64,000 nt of DNA. It comes from Cohaesibacter haloalkalitolerans (GTDB taxonomy: Bacteria > Pseudomonadota > Alphaproteobacteria > Rhizobiales > Cohaesibacteraceae). Position numbers and translations under genes: made by a program. Location of the stretch: the NCBI RefSeq assembly GCF_003574655.1, contig NZ_QNUM01000006.1, positions 62,001 through 126,000 of the forward strand, written 5' to 3'. Below the pieces are notes generated by a model that was given only the letters and a program-made list of their open reading frames with translations, did no database searches and was not told the origin of the DNA. Shown here piece by piece: positions 52,757 to 60,758 of this stretch (positions within the stretch are counted from its first letter, which is position 1; the number at the start of each line of letters is the position of its first letter).

Positions 52757-52782
52757 AAAGGGCTGCGCATTGCAGCCCTTTT
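52757..52782 (+). terminator. Intercistronic terminator-like hairpin behind the oligopeptide receptor gene
   Basis: Perfect 10-bp stem AAAGGGCTGC / GCAGCCCTTT with a GCATT loop, running into TTTTG. The permease genes follow after a further 265 bp in the same direction. Confidence 0.85.
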
Positions 52783-53047
52783 GTGACCGTTCGCCGTGAA
52801 AAGGATTTCCTTTTGCGGTCTGGTTGTTGGAATTGCCAATAAAGAAGCGTTAAAGCTTTATTAAGAAAAAAGACGATGTGAACCTGATAGGGGCTTTTGC
52901 AATTCGAGCCGCCTTCTGCGCTTCTTTGGCCGGTACCATAGTGCCGTTGCCGATAGAGAGGCTTGGCCAGGTTTCAGACAAACTGCGTATTTGCCTTGCG
53001 TTTATCAGGCGAATGAGCGCGGAAGACTTCACTCAGAAGGACGCATT

Positions 53048-53971
53048 ATGCTGCGATATGTGTTCAAGCGTTTGCTAACCGCTATCCCGACATTGTTCAT
53101 CATTGTCACGCTTTCCTTTTTCCTCATCCGTGTGGCGCCCGGTGGGCCCTTCGATCTTGAGCGTCCGCTCGATCCCAAGGTGATGGAAAACCTCAACAAG
53201 ATCTACAACCTCAATGAGCCGCTCTGGCAGCAGTATCTCATCTATATGAACAACGTGCTGCACGGCAATCTTGGCCCCAGTTTCTTCTTTCGCGATTTCA
53301 CCGTGGCCGAAATGTTCGGTAACGGCTTGCCGATTTCCATCGAAATTGGCGGCTATGCGCTGCTGATGGCCATTCTCGTCGGCGGTATGCTCGGCGTCTG
53401 GGCTGCTCTCAAGCAGAATGAAGTGCCGGATTACGCTGTCATGACCGTTGCGACGATGGGCATTACCATCCCGAACTTCGTGGTGGCCCCCATCCTGACG
53501 CTGTTGTTCGGGGTGATGCTGGGCTGGCTGCCGGTTGGCAGCTGGAACAATGGCGCCTGGGCCAACAAGATCCTGCCGATCATCACGCTCGGGCTGCCGC
53601 AGGTGGCCGTTGTTGCGCGCCTCACCCGTGGCGCCATGATCGAGGCTCTGCGCTCCCATCATATCCGAACGGCCCGTGCCAATGGCCTGCCCGGCTGGAT
53701 GATTGTCGTGGTGCATGCCCTGCGTGGCGCGCTGCTGCCGGTGGTTTCCTATGCCGGCCCTGCGGCTGCTGCCCTGCTGACTGGCTCGGTCGTCATCGAA
53801 ACCGTCTTCGGCATTCCCGGCATTGGCCGCTATTTCGTGCAAGGGGCGCTCAACCGCGACTATCCTCTGGTGATGGGAACGGTGATCGTCATTGCGGTGT
53901 TCATCATGGTTTTCAACCTGATCGTCGACCTGCTCTATGCCCTGCTTGATCCACGCGTGCGGTACGATTGA
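53048..53971 (+). CDS. Oligopeptide ABC transporter permease OppB-like
   Basis: A 307-aa inner-membrane protein with six TM helices. N-terminus MLRYVFKRLLTAIPTLFIIVTLSFFLIRVAPGGPF is the OppB/DppB signature, and the EAA-type coupling loop is EALRSHHIRTARANGLPGW (about 198-216). The C-terminal VIETVFGIPGIGRYFVQGALNRDYPLVMG block is also diagnostic. AAGGAC lies 6 nt before ATG 53048. Eight bp separate its stop from the next gene. Confidence 0.93.
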   Translation: MLRYVFKRLLTAIPTLFIIVTLSFFLIRVAPGGPFDLERPLDPKVMENLNKIYNLNEPLWQQYLIYMNNVLHGNLGPSFFFRDFTVAEMFGNGLPISIEIGGYALLMAILVGGMLGVWAALKQNEVPDYAVMTVATMGITIPNFVVAPILTLLFGVMLGWLPVGSWNNGAWANKILPIITLGLPQVAVVARLTRGAMIEALRSHHIRTARANGLPGWMIVVVHALRGALLPVVSYAGPAAAALLTGSVVIETVFGIPGIGRYFVQGALNRDYPLVMGTVIVIAVFIMVFNLIVDLLYALLDPRVRYD

Positions 53972-53978
53972 GGAAACA

Positions 53979-55130
53979 ATGACTGACAAAACTATGAAAA
54001 CGCAAGCCGGACAGGCCGCCGAGAAGATTGTTCAGGCGCAGATTGGCCGGTCGCTTTGGGATGACGCATGGGCACGCCTCAAGGCAAACCGCGCGGCAAT
54101 GGCTTCCTTTGTCGTGCTCTTCCTTATCGCCATGGCCTGCTTCTTCGGGCCTATGTTGACCGGTCACCAGTATGACACCGTCTATCGAAATTATGTAAAG
54201 GTGCCAAGTTCCCTTACGGCCTACCCGCGCGATGACGAAATCGCCCCCGCGCTGGAAAAGGTGTTGAAACAGGCGCGCTTTACGGCAGACTCTGTCGAGA
54301 TTGCTGAAAAGCAGGTGGTCGTCAAGGTCAGTTCCAAGCGGGAAATCAACGAAAAGGCCGTGCGCTATTTCGATCGCTCCGACCTGTTCAAGGATGCGGC
54401 CTTCTCGGACTTTTCCGAAGATGGGAAAAGCGCCACCGTTACCGCCAAGATTGATCGGATGCATTTCTATTTCGGCACTGACGCCAATGGCCGCGACCTC
54501 TTGACCCGCACCCTGATTGCCGGGCGCATCTCGCTGATTATCGGGCTTCTGGCCTCCGGCGTGGCCCTGCTCATCGGCGTCACCTACGGCTCACTGTCTG
54601 GCTATTTCGGCGGCCGGGTCGACCTCATCATGATGCGTGTTGTCGACGTGCTCTATTCGCTGCCCTTCATCTTCTTCGTCATCCTGCTGGTGGTCTTCTT
54701 CGGGCGAAACTTCATCCTGATGTTCATCGCCGTCGGAGCCGTCGAGTGGCTCGACATGGCTCGCATTGTGCGTGGCCAGACCCTGTCGATCAAGCGGCAG
54801 GAATATGTGCTGGCCGCCGAGGCTATGGGCGTCGGGGCAGGGGGGATCCTCAAGCGTCACATCATTCCCAACACGCTGGGACCGGTGGTGATCTTCGTCA
54901 CTCTTCTGGTGCCCAAGGTCATTCTGCTTGAAAGCTTCCTGTCCTTCCTCGGGCTGGGCGTTCAGGAACCGATGACCTCCTGGGGCGTGCTGATTTCGGA
55001 AGGCGCCCGCAACCTGCAGGGGGCGAGCTGGATGCTGATCTTCCCGTCCATCTTCCTCACAGCCACCCTTTTTGCTCTGAACTTCATTGGTGACGGCCTG
55101 CGCGATGCGCTGGACCCGAAAGATCGATAG
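53979..55130 (+). CDS. Oligopeptide ABC transporter permease OppC-like, with an enlarged periplasmic segment
   Basis: A 383-aa protein, about 80 residues longer than usual OppC. A 35-residue cytoplasmic start is followed by TM1 (about 40-62, MASFVVLFLIAMACFFGPML). Then comes a soluble, charged segment of about 100 residues (about 65-163) with an alternating pattern that could fold as a small domain, then the usual FGTDANGRDLLTRTL region, further TM helices and the EAA loop ECVLAAEAMGVGAGGILKRHIIPNTLG-like segment (VLAAEAMGVGAGG). GAGGAAA precedes the ATG. The extra segment may contact the receptor. Confidence 0.9.
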   Translation: MTDKTMKTQAGQAAEKIVQAQIGRSLWDDAWARLKANRAAMASFVVLFLIAMACFFGPMLTGHQYDTVYRNYVKVPSSLTAYPRDDEIAPALEKVLKQARFTADSVEIAEKQVVVKVSSKREINEKAVRYFDRSDLFKDAAFSDFSEDGKSATVTAKIDRMHFYFGTDANGRDLLTRTLIAGRISLIIGLLASGVALLIGVTYGSLSGYFGGRVDLIMMRVVDVLYSLPFIFFVILLVVFFGRNFILMFIAVGAVEWLDMARIVRGQTLSIKRQEYVLAAEAMGVGAGGILKRHIIPNTLGPVVIFVTLLVPKVILLESFLSFLGLGVQEPMTSWGVLISEGARNLQGASWMLIFPSIFLTATLFALNFIGDGLRDALDPKDR

Positions 55131-55143
55131 GAGGATGGGAACC

Positions 55144-56763
55144 ATGACAGATACCAGAACACCTCTGCTCGACATCAATGATCTCAACGTGCATTTCAGC
55201 ACCAACTCCGACAAGGATATTCATGCGGTGCGCGGCATCCACATGCATATCGAAAAGGGCGAAACCGTTGCCGTGGTGGGCGAATCCGGCTCTGGCAAGA
55301 GCCAGGTGATGATGTCCGCAATGGGCCTTCTGGCCGACAATGGCTGGGCGACGGGTTCGGTCCGATATGAAGGCCAGGAGATCCTGGGTCTCTCCCGGCG
55401 CAAGCTCAACAGCTACCGCGGTTCGAAGATGACGATGATCTTCCAGGAGCCGATGACCTCGCTCGACCCGCTCTACACGATCGGCCGCCAGATCTGCGAA
55501 CCGTTGCAGGTGCACCAGAAAATGGATCGCAAGCGCGCAATGGCGCGGGCACTGGAGCTTCTTGAACTGGTTGGCATTCCGGATCCGAAAAACCGGCTCA
55601 AGTCCTATCCGCATGAAATGTCCGGCGGCCAGCGCCAGCGCGTCATGATCGCCATGGCTTTGGCCAACAACCCGGACCTGCTGATCGCCGACGAGCCGAC
55701 GACGGCCCTTGATGTGACCATTCAGGCCCAGATTCTGCAGCTGCTCGCCGAACTGCAAAAGAAACTGGGTATGGCCATTCTCTTCATCACCCACGATCTC
55801 AACATCGTGCGACGCTTTGCCGACCGCGTCTATGTCATGAAGACCGGTGAAGTGGTCGAGGAAGGCAATACCAAGACCATCTTCGACAACCCGCAGCATG
55901 AATATACGCAAATGCTGTTGTCGGCCGAGCCGGAGGGCCGGAAGCCCGCTCCCGCTGCCGATGCTCCCATCCTGCTTGAGGGTAAGGGCGTCAACGTGAC
56001 CTTCAACATCACTTCAGGCGCCTTTGGTACCCAGAAGCACGAGTTGCGCGCCGTCAACAATGTCGATCTCCGCCTGCATCAGGGCCAGACCATTGGCATT
56101 GTTGGGGAATCCGGATCAGGCAAGTCCACTCTCGGTCGCGCCCTGTTGCGACTGACCAATGTCAGCGGCGAAGTGATGCTTGATGGCGAGGATATGAGCC
56201 ATATTTCCAAGGAAGCCATGCGGGAACACAGAAAACGCCTGCAGTTGGTATTTCAGGATCCGTTCGGCTCGCTTTCCCCGCGCATGATGGTCGGCCAGAT
56301 CATCACCGAGGGGTTGCTTGTCCATCATCCGGAACTGTCGGCAAGGGAGCGCGACCTGCGGGCCATTGAGGCTCTGGAGGAAGTGCAACTTGACCCGTCC
56401 ATGCGCAACCGCTATCCGCATGAATTCTCGGGTGGTCAGCGCCAGCGTATCGCAATTGCCCGCGCCATGGTGCTCAAACCGCGCATCGTGGTGCTGGATG
56501 AGCCAACATCGGCCCTTGACCGGTCGGTGCAGAAGCAGATCGTCGAGTTGCTGCGCGATTTGCAGGAGAAGAACAATCTGTCCTATCTCTTCATCTCGCA
56601 TGACCTTTCTGTGGTTCGTGCCATGTCGGATTACGTCATGGTGATGAAGCAGGGGGTGATTGTCGAGGAAGGGCTGACGGAGCAGATTTTCGATGCGCCT
56701 CGGGAGCTTTATACCAAGCAGCTGATGGCGGCAGCGTTTGATCTGGAGCCGATCTCGGCCTGA
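55144..56763 (+). CDS. Fused dual ATP-binding protein (OppD-OppF type) of the oligopeptide transporter
   Basis: A 539-aa cytoplasmic ATPase with two ABC domains in one chain. Domain 1: Walker [10 protein letters not shown] (about 44), signature MSGGQRQRV (about 160), Walker [13 protein letters not shown]. Domain 2: Walker [10 protein letters not shown] (about 322), signature FSGGQRQRI (about 430), Walker [13 protein letters not shown]. Both have H-loops (FITHDL, FISHDL), so both should be active. The usual OppD C-terminal Cys motif of an iron-sulfur site is absent between the domains. ATG 55144 is 9 nt after AGGAGG. It closes the operon with a strong terminator. Confidence 0.94.
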   Translation: MTDTRTPLLDINDLNVHFSTNSDKDIHAVRGIHMHIEKGETVAVVGESGSGKSQVMMSAMGLLADNGWATGSVRYEGQEILGLSRRKLNSYRGSKMTMIFQEPMTSLDPLYTIGRQICEPLQVHQKMDRKRAMARALELLELVGIPDPKNRLKSYPHEMSGGQRQRVMIAMALANNPDLLIADEPTTALDVTIQAQILQLLAELQKKLGMAILFITHDLNIVRRFADRVYVMKTGEVVEEGNTKTIFDNPQHEYTQMLLSAEPEGRKPAPAADAPILLEGKGVNVTFNITSGAFGTQKHELRAVNNVDLRLHQGQTIGIVGESGSGKSTLGRALLRLTNVSGEVMLDGEDMSHISKEAMREHRKRLQLVFQDPFGSLSPRMMVGQIITEGLLVHHPELSARERDLRAIEALEEVQLDPSMRNRYPHEFSGGQRQRIAIARAMVLKPRIVVLDEPTSALDRSVQKQIVELLRDLQEKNNLSYLFISHDLSVVRAMSDYVMVMKQGVIVEEGLTEQIFDAPRELYTKQLMAAAFDLEPISA

Positions 56764-56792
56764 TCGTTTTCCTCTCCGATCAAGATACTGGA

Positions 56793-56822
56793 AAAAGGGC
56801 GTTAAATCAGACGCCCTTTTTT
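56793..56822 (+). terminator. Terminator of the oligopeptide transporter operon
   Basis: Perfect 10-bp stem AAAAGGGCGT / ACGCCCTTTT with a TAAATCAG-type loop and a T run. Confidence 0.92.
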
Positions 56823-57125
56823 CTTGAGGCTGAGGAAGGGAGCCCGGGCATTCTCTTCGCCGTTTGATAGGTCTGAATGATGCAGTTAGAGGAGGTTTGC
56901 TACGCGGCTGCGGATGGGGAAAGGGGGGCGAAAGGAAGAAGCGAGTCGGCAACAGGAAACAGTAACTCGGCGAATCAATCTTAAAGTCTCGATTTCAGCG
57001 CTTCGCACTGTGGAAAACACAGCCATAAGGAACAGATTTGAGGTGGATACGACTAATTTACACAGTTACATCGATTGAAAGACTGTCACGCCTCTTTTCA
57101 ACCGGAAAAACCAATGATATAAATT

Positions 57126-57240
57126 CCGTCACGGAGCAAGCACTACCTGTCAGGTGTCGCAAGCAGTAAAGCTTAGACAGGTAATCCAACTCGCCCCGTG
57201 ACGGCAGCGTCCATCATGTGTCGCAAGCAGTTCGATGGAC
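57126..57240 (+). other. Candidate structured RNA or repeat element with two loops carrying the same sequence
   Basis: Three perfect stems: CCGTCACGG / CCGTGACGG (57126-57134 with 57196-57204, 9 bp), enclosing TACCTGTC / GACAGGTA (57144-57151 with 57176-57183, 8 bp), and next to them GTCCATC / GATGGAC (57209-57215 with 57234-57240, 7 bp). The 24-nt and 18-nt loops of the second and third stems both contain GTGTCGCAAGCAGT (57154-57167 and 57218-57231), though the stems differ. Conserved loops on different but fully paired stems suggest selection on the folded form, either in RNA or as extruded DNA. Strand is assigned only by analogy with tetR. Confidence 0.55.
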
Positions 57241-57293
57241 AGACTGTAACCGATCCAATCCGTTGACGCGGTATTAGAGCGGTATCTCTTTGA

Positions 57294-57331
57294 TGTGATG
57301 TGTCTGAAATTCGCAGTTTCAGCACATCACA
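57294..57331. repeat. Long inverted repeat (stem-loop)
   Basis: TGTGATGTG-T-CTGAAA (57294-57309) pairs with TTTCAGCACATCACA (57317-57331): 15 bp with one bulged T and a 7-nt loop TTCGCAG. No T run on either side, so not a standard terminator. Confidence 0.75.
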
Positions 57332-57697
57332 CATAGAATTCATTTTCCCACACAATTTCAAATACTTGGTGACGTATCATTTGATGCGGCACGTATTTTT
57401 ATTTGTGCTTTCCGATGAGTGCTCCGCTTTTCTGATCTGAACTGATGCCTTGGGCTTCGCCCTATTCAACACCAATCGATCTGACTAAAAAGACATTACT
57501 AACTCACCGACTTTGTAAGATCAAAATAGACAAAATTACAGCAACTGTCAATCTTTCAGGTGAAAGAAATTTACAGAAATCCGCTTTTCGTTTAGTGTTA
57601 TTCCAGAAAAAAACGTCATCGCGATCAACAAAAATTGATCGAAGAGTGACAACGCCTTTTATTGCAAACAGAGGAAGCACATTCCCGTCGCAGGATG

Positions 57698-57707
57698 TGT
57701 CGCAAGC
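57698..57707 (+). promoter_or_regulatory. TGTCGCAAGC motif in front of tetR
   Basis: Third copy of the loop motif, ending 2 nt before the tetR ATG, where the ribosome-binding site should be. Confidence 0.5.
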
Positions 57708-57709
57708 GA

Positions 57710-58285
57710 ATGGTAGATACAAAAGAAAAAGTTATACAGGCTGCTGAAGAACTGATTTCTCGCTACGGATATAACCGTACCTCCATGACAGACGTTGCAA
57801 AACAGGCCGGTTTGTCCAGGCAGACTGTTTATGCCGTGTTTGCCAACAAGGAGGATCTTTATGCGGAAACGTCTTACTATGTTTTCAAGAAGCACCTGAC
57901 AAAGGTTCGTGAAGATATTACCCATTGCTCGTCTCTGCGCGATCAGTTGCAGATCTATTTCGAGCATCTTGTCATTGGCCCGTTTCTGTTTCTGCAGAAG
58001 CATCCGGAAGCCAGAACGCTCTGGGCAGATGAGTCGATGAACAATCATCCGGCCATCACCAAGTTGAAGCAGGAGCATCGCCAGTTTCTGGCCGAGCTCC
58101 TTGTTCCCTACACCAAATATATCGGCGCGTCCGGTCAATGTCCGGCACATATGGCGGACTTTATCATCATGACCTGCCGCGAAATGAAATGTGGCAAGGC
58201 CTCTTCGCTTGAAGAATTGCGCAAGCTTCTGGATACGCTGACGGCGTCCGTTCTGGCGTTGGCCTCGCCCGGCGAAGCTGCATGA
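57710..58285 (+). CDS. TetR/AcrR-family transcriptional regulator
   Basis: A 191-aa regulator. N-terminal helix-turn-helix VIQAAEELISRYGYNRTSMTDVAKQAGLSRQTVYAVFANKEDLYAE (about 7-52) is a textbook TetR domain. The helical C-terminal part (about 60-185) has no recognisable ligand motif. Its base composition is lower in GC than that of the surrounding genes. ATG 57710 gives a normal N-terminus; ATG 57695 adds five residues, and neither has a clear Shine-Dalgarno sequence because the TGTCGCAAGC motif occupies that place. Possible targets are itself and the convergent porin gene, inferred only from the shared motif. Confidence 0.88.
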   Translation: MVDTKEKVIQAAEELISRYGYNRTSMTDVAKQAGLSRQTVYAVFANKEDLYAETSYYVFKKHLTKVREDITHCSSLRDQLQIYFEHLVIGPFLFLQKHPEARTLWADESMNNHPAITKLKQEHRQFLAELLVPYTKYIGASGQCPAHMADFIIMTCREMKCGKASSLEELRKLLDTLTASVLALASPGEAA

Positions 58286-58455
58286 TGAACGGCAATGGTC
58301 CGACGTGGGGGCCGCAGACATGATCTGGTGAGGATTTCAGGGGCGGCTGTGCCAAGATTGTCAAAGCTTGAAGGCTGGACCGCAGGGTTCGGCCTTTTCT
58401 GTATCTTCTGTTCGTCGATGTTATCCGCGTTTCCGGGGCTGCCGCTTCCAGAACG

Positions 58456-58485
58456 AAAAATCCCGGAAGCATGAGCTCCCGGGAT
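58456..58485 (-). terminator. Terminator of the porin gene
   Basis: On the minus strand: 7-bp stem ATCCCGG / CCGGGAT with a 12-nt partly paired loop, followed by TTTT. Confidence 0.85.
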
Positions 58486-58513
58486 CTGTATCTCAAACAG
58501 TTGGAAACTGTTC

Positions 58514-59653
58514 TTAGAAGTCGCGCTGCAGACGCAGTTTGCCTTCCCATACTTCGGTGTCTGCAGAGGTTGCATAGTCGAAGTCGCGGTCGGTGTACTG
58601 GATACCAGCGATGATCTTCAGGTTTTTAACCGGCTTGTAGCCAACTTCACCAGATACGGTGTAGAAGTCATAGTCGTAGTCGGTCGTGCCTTTGTCGTCA
58701 TATTCGCCATAGCCACCAGCAACGATTGCCCACAGGTTGTCAGCAAAAGCGTATTTCAAGCTTGCGGATACACCATACAGTTCGTTGAGCTCGTAGTCGG
58801 TGCCGTCCATGGAAGCGTCGGACATGTAGGTGCTGTTGCCAACGCCGTTCCATGCCATTGCGCCTTTGGTGTAGAAACCGTTCAGGGCAAGGTTGGAGCC
58901 TTCAGACAGCATGTCGAGGTTGAAGAGACCACCAGCTGCTACGGAATAGGCAACTTCGTTGTCGTAGATTGCAGAGTCATAACGAGCCTGGGAAACCAGA
59001 CCGCCAACAGACACAGAACCCCAAGCCTGGTCAACTTTCAAGCGAGCAACCAGGGTAGGCAGGGTCTGGCCAGCAAAGCCGTTGCCAGGAAGGATACCGT
59101 TCACGTCGCCGAGGTGCTTGTTGTTTGCGATGCCGAGGGTGGCGGTTACGCCATTGCCCAGAGCCATGTTGTAGCCGATCTGGCCAGCTTCGGTATCGCC
59201 GAGGTCATAGTCGCCGCCGTACATGTCGCCAGCGTAGTCAACAATGCCTGCAGTGGTCAGGTAACCAGCATAGAAACCGCCGAGGGTCATGTATGCACGC
59301 TTCAGGTCGATGTTGCCATCTTCGCCCTTGCCAACGTCGCCTTCAAAGCGAACGTGGGAAGACAGGGTTCCAAATTCGGTTTCTTCTTTAGCTTCGAAGT
59401 TAACCTGGCCACGAGCCCAGAGGTCGAATTTCTGGGTAGCGCGGTCGCCTTCGTTGAAGGTTGCTTCAGTACGAGCATAACCGCTGATCTTCAGGCAGGT
59501 ATCGGTGCCTGGGATGAAGAAATAGCCAGCGCCGTATGCGTCGCAAACTTTTACGTAATCTACAGGTTCTGCTACCGGCAGATCGGCTGCCTGAGCGGCA
59601 CCGCCAGCTACGAGAGCTGCTGCAGAACCGAGGATGAGGCTCTTGATGTTCAT
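58514..59653 (-). CDS. Outer-membrane porin, Porin_2 family (rhizobial type)
   Basis: A 379-aa beta-barrel porin. Signal peptide MNIKSLILGSAAALVAGGAAQA ends at about residue 22. The mature start ADLPVAEPVDYVKVCDAYGAGYFFIPGTDTCLKISGYAR is the hallmark of Hyphomicrobiales porins, with the two Cys of the conserved 'VCDAYGxGxFYIPGTxTCL' block. Alternating aromatic strands follow to the end, which is FDYATSADTEVWEGKLRLQRDF with a C-terminal Phe for BamA recognition. ATG 59653 has AGGG 8 nt upstream. Likely a major general-diffusion porin; the coding region has a slightly lower GC and strongly biased codon use, as in highly expressed genes. Confidence 0.95.
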   Translation of the reverse strand: MNIKSLILGSAAALVAGGAAQAADLPVAEPVDYVKVCDAYGAGYFFIPGTDTCLKISGYARTEATFNEGDRATQKFDLWARGQVNFEAKEETEFGTLSSHVRFEGDVGKGEDGNIDLKRAYMTLGGFYAGYLTTAGIVDYAGDMYGGDYDLGDTEAGQIGYNMALGNGVTATLGIANNKHLGDVNGILPGNGFAGQTLPTLVARLKVDQAWGSVSVGGLVSQARYDSAIYDNEVAYSVAAGGLFNLDMLSEGSNLALNGFYTKGAMAWNGVGNSTYMSDASMDGTDYELNELYGVSASLKYAFADNLWAIVAGGYGEYDDKGTTDYDYDFYTVSGEVGYKPVKNLKIIAGIQYTDRDFDYATSADTEVWEGKLRLQRDF

Positions 59654-59678
59654 AATTCTGACCCTAGTATTTGTATAA

Positions 59679-59688
59679 GCTTGCGACA
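59679..59688 (-). promoter_or_regulatory. TGTCGCAAGC motif in the porin leader
   Basis: On the porin sense strand TGTCGCAAGC ends 25 nt before the start codon, inside the presumed mRNA leader. Confidence 0.5.
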
Positions 59689-59855
59689 AAGAGACAATAC
59701 TCGTTAAATTGTAAATCGCAAACATACTTTCAGAGTCCATTTGTCAATTCAAATTTGATGTTGCAAAAAAAACACAAAGGGGTCGGGGGGTCCCGCATTT
59801 CAGCCACTTTTGGAGTGATGAGAAAGGGCAAAAAGAGCTTTAACGCGTGTGGGCA

Positions 59856-59865
59856 TCTTGCGACA
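59856..59865 (-). promoter_or_regulatory. TGTCGCAAG motif upstream of the porin promoter
   Basis: On the porin sense strand TGTCGCAAGA, 9 of 10 bases identical with the other copies, about 200 bp upstream of the start codon. Confidence 0.4.
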
Positions 59866-59970
59866 CCGATAAAAACAGCACGAATTTGCTTGCTTCGGGG
59901 GAAGGGGTAAAGGCTTTGCAGAGAGTCGTGAAACGCCTGTTGCCTGGGTCGCCAGTTGCTTGGTTTAAGC

Positions 59971-60010
59971 AAAAAAACAAACACCAGAGACCTGCTCGAG
60001 CCCTCTGGTG
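59971..60010 (-). terminator. Terminator of the NifX-like gene
   Basis: On the minus strand: 8-bp stem CACCAGAG / CTCTGGTG with a 13-nt loop, followed by GTTTGTTTTTTT. Confidence 0.88.
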
Positions 60011-60080
60011 TGTTTGATCTCAATAATCTGACAATTCCTGCACACTATTCGGGGCAGGAAGTTCAAGGTGAGACGGGTGA

Positions 60081-60521
60081 TCAGTGGCCGCAGCCGCACC
60101 CGCCACCATGGCCATGATCGTGCCCATGGTCGTGGCTATGCCCGTGATCATGCCCGTGATCATGCCCGTGATCATGATTGCACTCGCAAAGCTGGGGCAG
60201 CTTCTGGCCGTTCATCATGAAGTCCCTGACCGCATCCAGCGGTTCGGTCTTGTCGGTGATGCTGGCAATCACGCCGCGCGCCTGCATGCGGCGGGCAAAC
60301 CCCGCGCCAAAGGAAGCGGAGAGCACGACGTCTACCGCATCGAGCGGATGGGTTTCGCTGCTGTTGCCAAACTCATGCATGCTCATTTCCTTAGGCATGT
60401 CGAGTCGATTGGTTTCCACCGGCTGAAGGTCTTCGCCCACCGTATAGACGAGGAAGCGTCGGGCTTTGCCTGCGTGGTTGGTTACCGTGCGGAAATTCTG
60501 GGAGGATACAGCAATTTTCAT
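60081..60521 (-). CDS. NifX/NifB-like domain protein with a His-rich C-terminal tail
   Basis: A 146-aa cytoplasmic protein. The first 110 residues have the dinitrogenase iron-molybdenum cofactor (NifX, COG1433) fold: MKIAVSSQNFRTVTNHAGKARRFLVYTV, then DAVDVVLSASFGAGFARRMQARGVIA and AVRDFMMNG. The tail, from about residue 115, is CECNHDHGHDHGHDHGHSHDHG... and ends in GGGCGCGH; it has more than a dozen His plus several Cys and should bind metals such as Ni, Zn or Fe. No other nif genes are in the window, so a role in metal handling or in an iron-sulfur process is more likely than nitrogenase. ATG 60521 has GGAG 8 nt upstream. Confidence 0.82.
   Translation of the reverse strand: MKIAVSSQNFRTVTNHAGKARRFLVYTVGEDLQPVETNRLDMPKEMSMHEFGNSSETHPLDAVDVVLSASFGAGFARRMQARGVIASITDKTEPLDAVRDFMMNGQKLPQLCECNHDHGHDHGHDHGHSHDHGHDHGHGGGCGCGH
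60141..60176. repeat. Three perfect 12-bp tandem repeats coding for the His-rich tail
   Basis: CCCGTGATCATG occurs three times without change at 60141-60152, 60153-60164 and 60165-60176 (plus-strand reading); flanking degenerate copies extend it. On the coding strand each unit gives His-Asp-His-Gly, so length can change by replication slippage without frameshift. Confidence 0.9.
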
Positions 60522-60758
60522 GTCACGCTCCAAATCTCGTGATGCTGGTCTTCTGGCATCAGGCTGCCGCCCGGCCAGACTTGAAAATGAATGAAGCCAT
60601 TGCCGCAAGGCCTTGTTGTGGGCCCTGTTGCAATCGCTACCGCTGCTCTTGATCCCCGGTCCGGAAGAAGACGCACCTGTCCGGTGCTACACAACAATAG
60701 CTCAAGCAATAAGCAAGCTTGCACCAACTATCAAGGATGTCATTGCCCGATGGCACTG

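Larger units (their letters stand above)
56823..57709. other. Gene-free region with clustered stem-loops
   Basis: About 890 bp between the oligopeptide operon and tetR. No frame in it looks coding. The middle third (57075-57331) is a cluster of inverted repeats; the last third (57360-57690) is AT-rich. Confidence 0.75.
59654..60080. promoter_or_regulatory. Porin upstream region
   Basis: About 430 bp. On the minus strand a TTGACA hexamer (59747-59742) and TATGTT (59726-59721, 15-bp spacing) are a weak promoter candidate. Two copies of the TGTCGCAAG motif lie here, and the terminator of the NifX-like gene is at the far end. No gene seen. Confidence 0.5.

Noticed and set aside
57126-57240. The repeated GTGTCGCAAGCAGT considered as a CRISPR or integron-type array
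   Set aside because: Only two copies in hairpin loops, unequal surroundings, no cas or integrase gene, and further copies near unrelated starts.
57126-57240. A known rhizobial small-RNA family with anti-Shine-Dalgarno loops
   Set aside because: Those loops carry CCUCC-type sequences; the loops here do not.
57445-57747. A 100-codon open frame overlapping the tetR start
   Set aside because: It covers AT-rich non-coding sequence, has no domain and runs into tetR in another frame.
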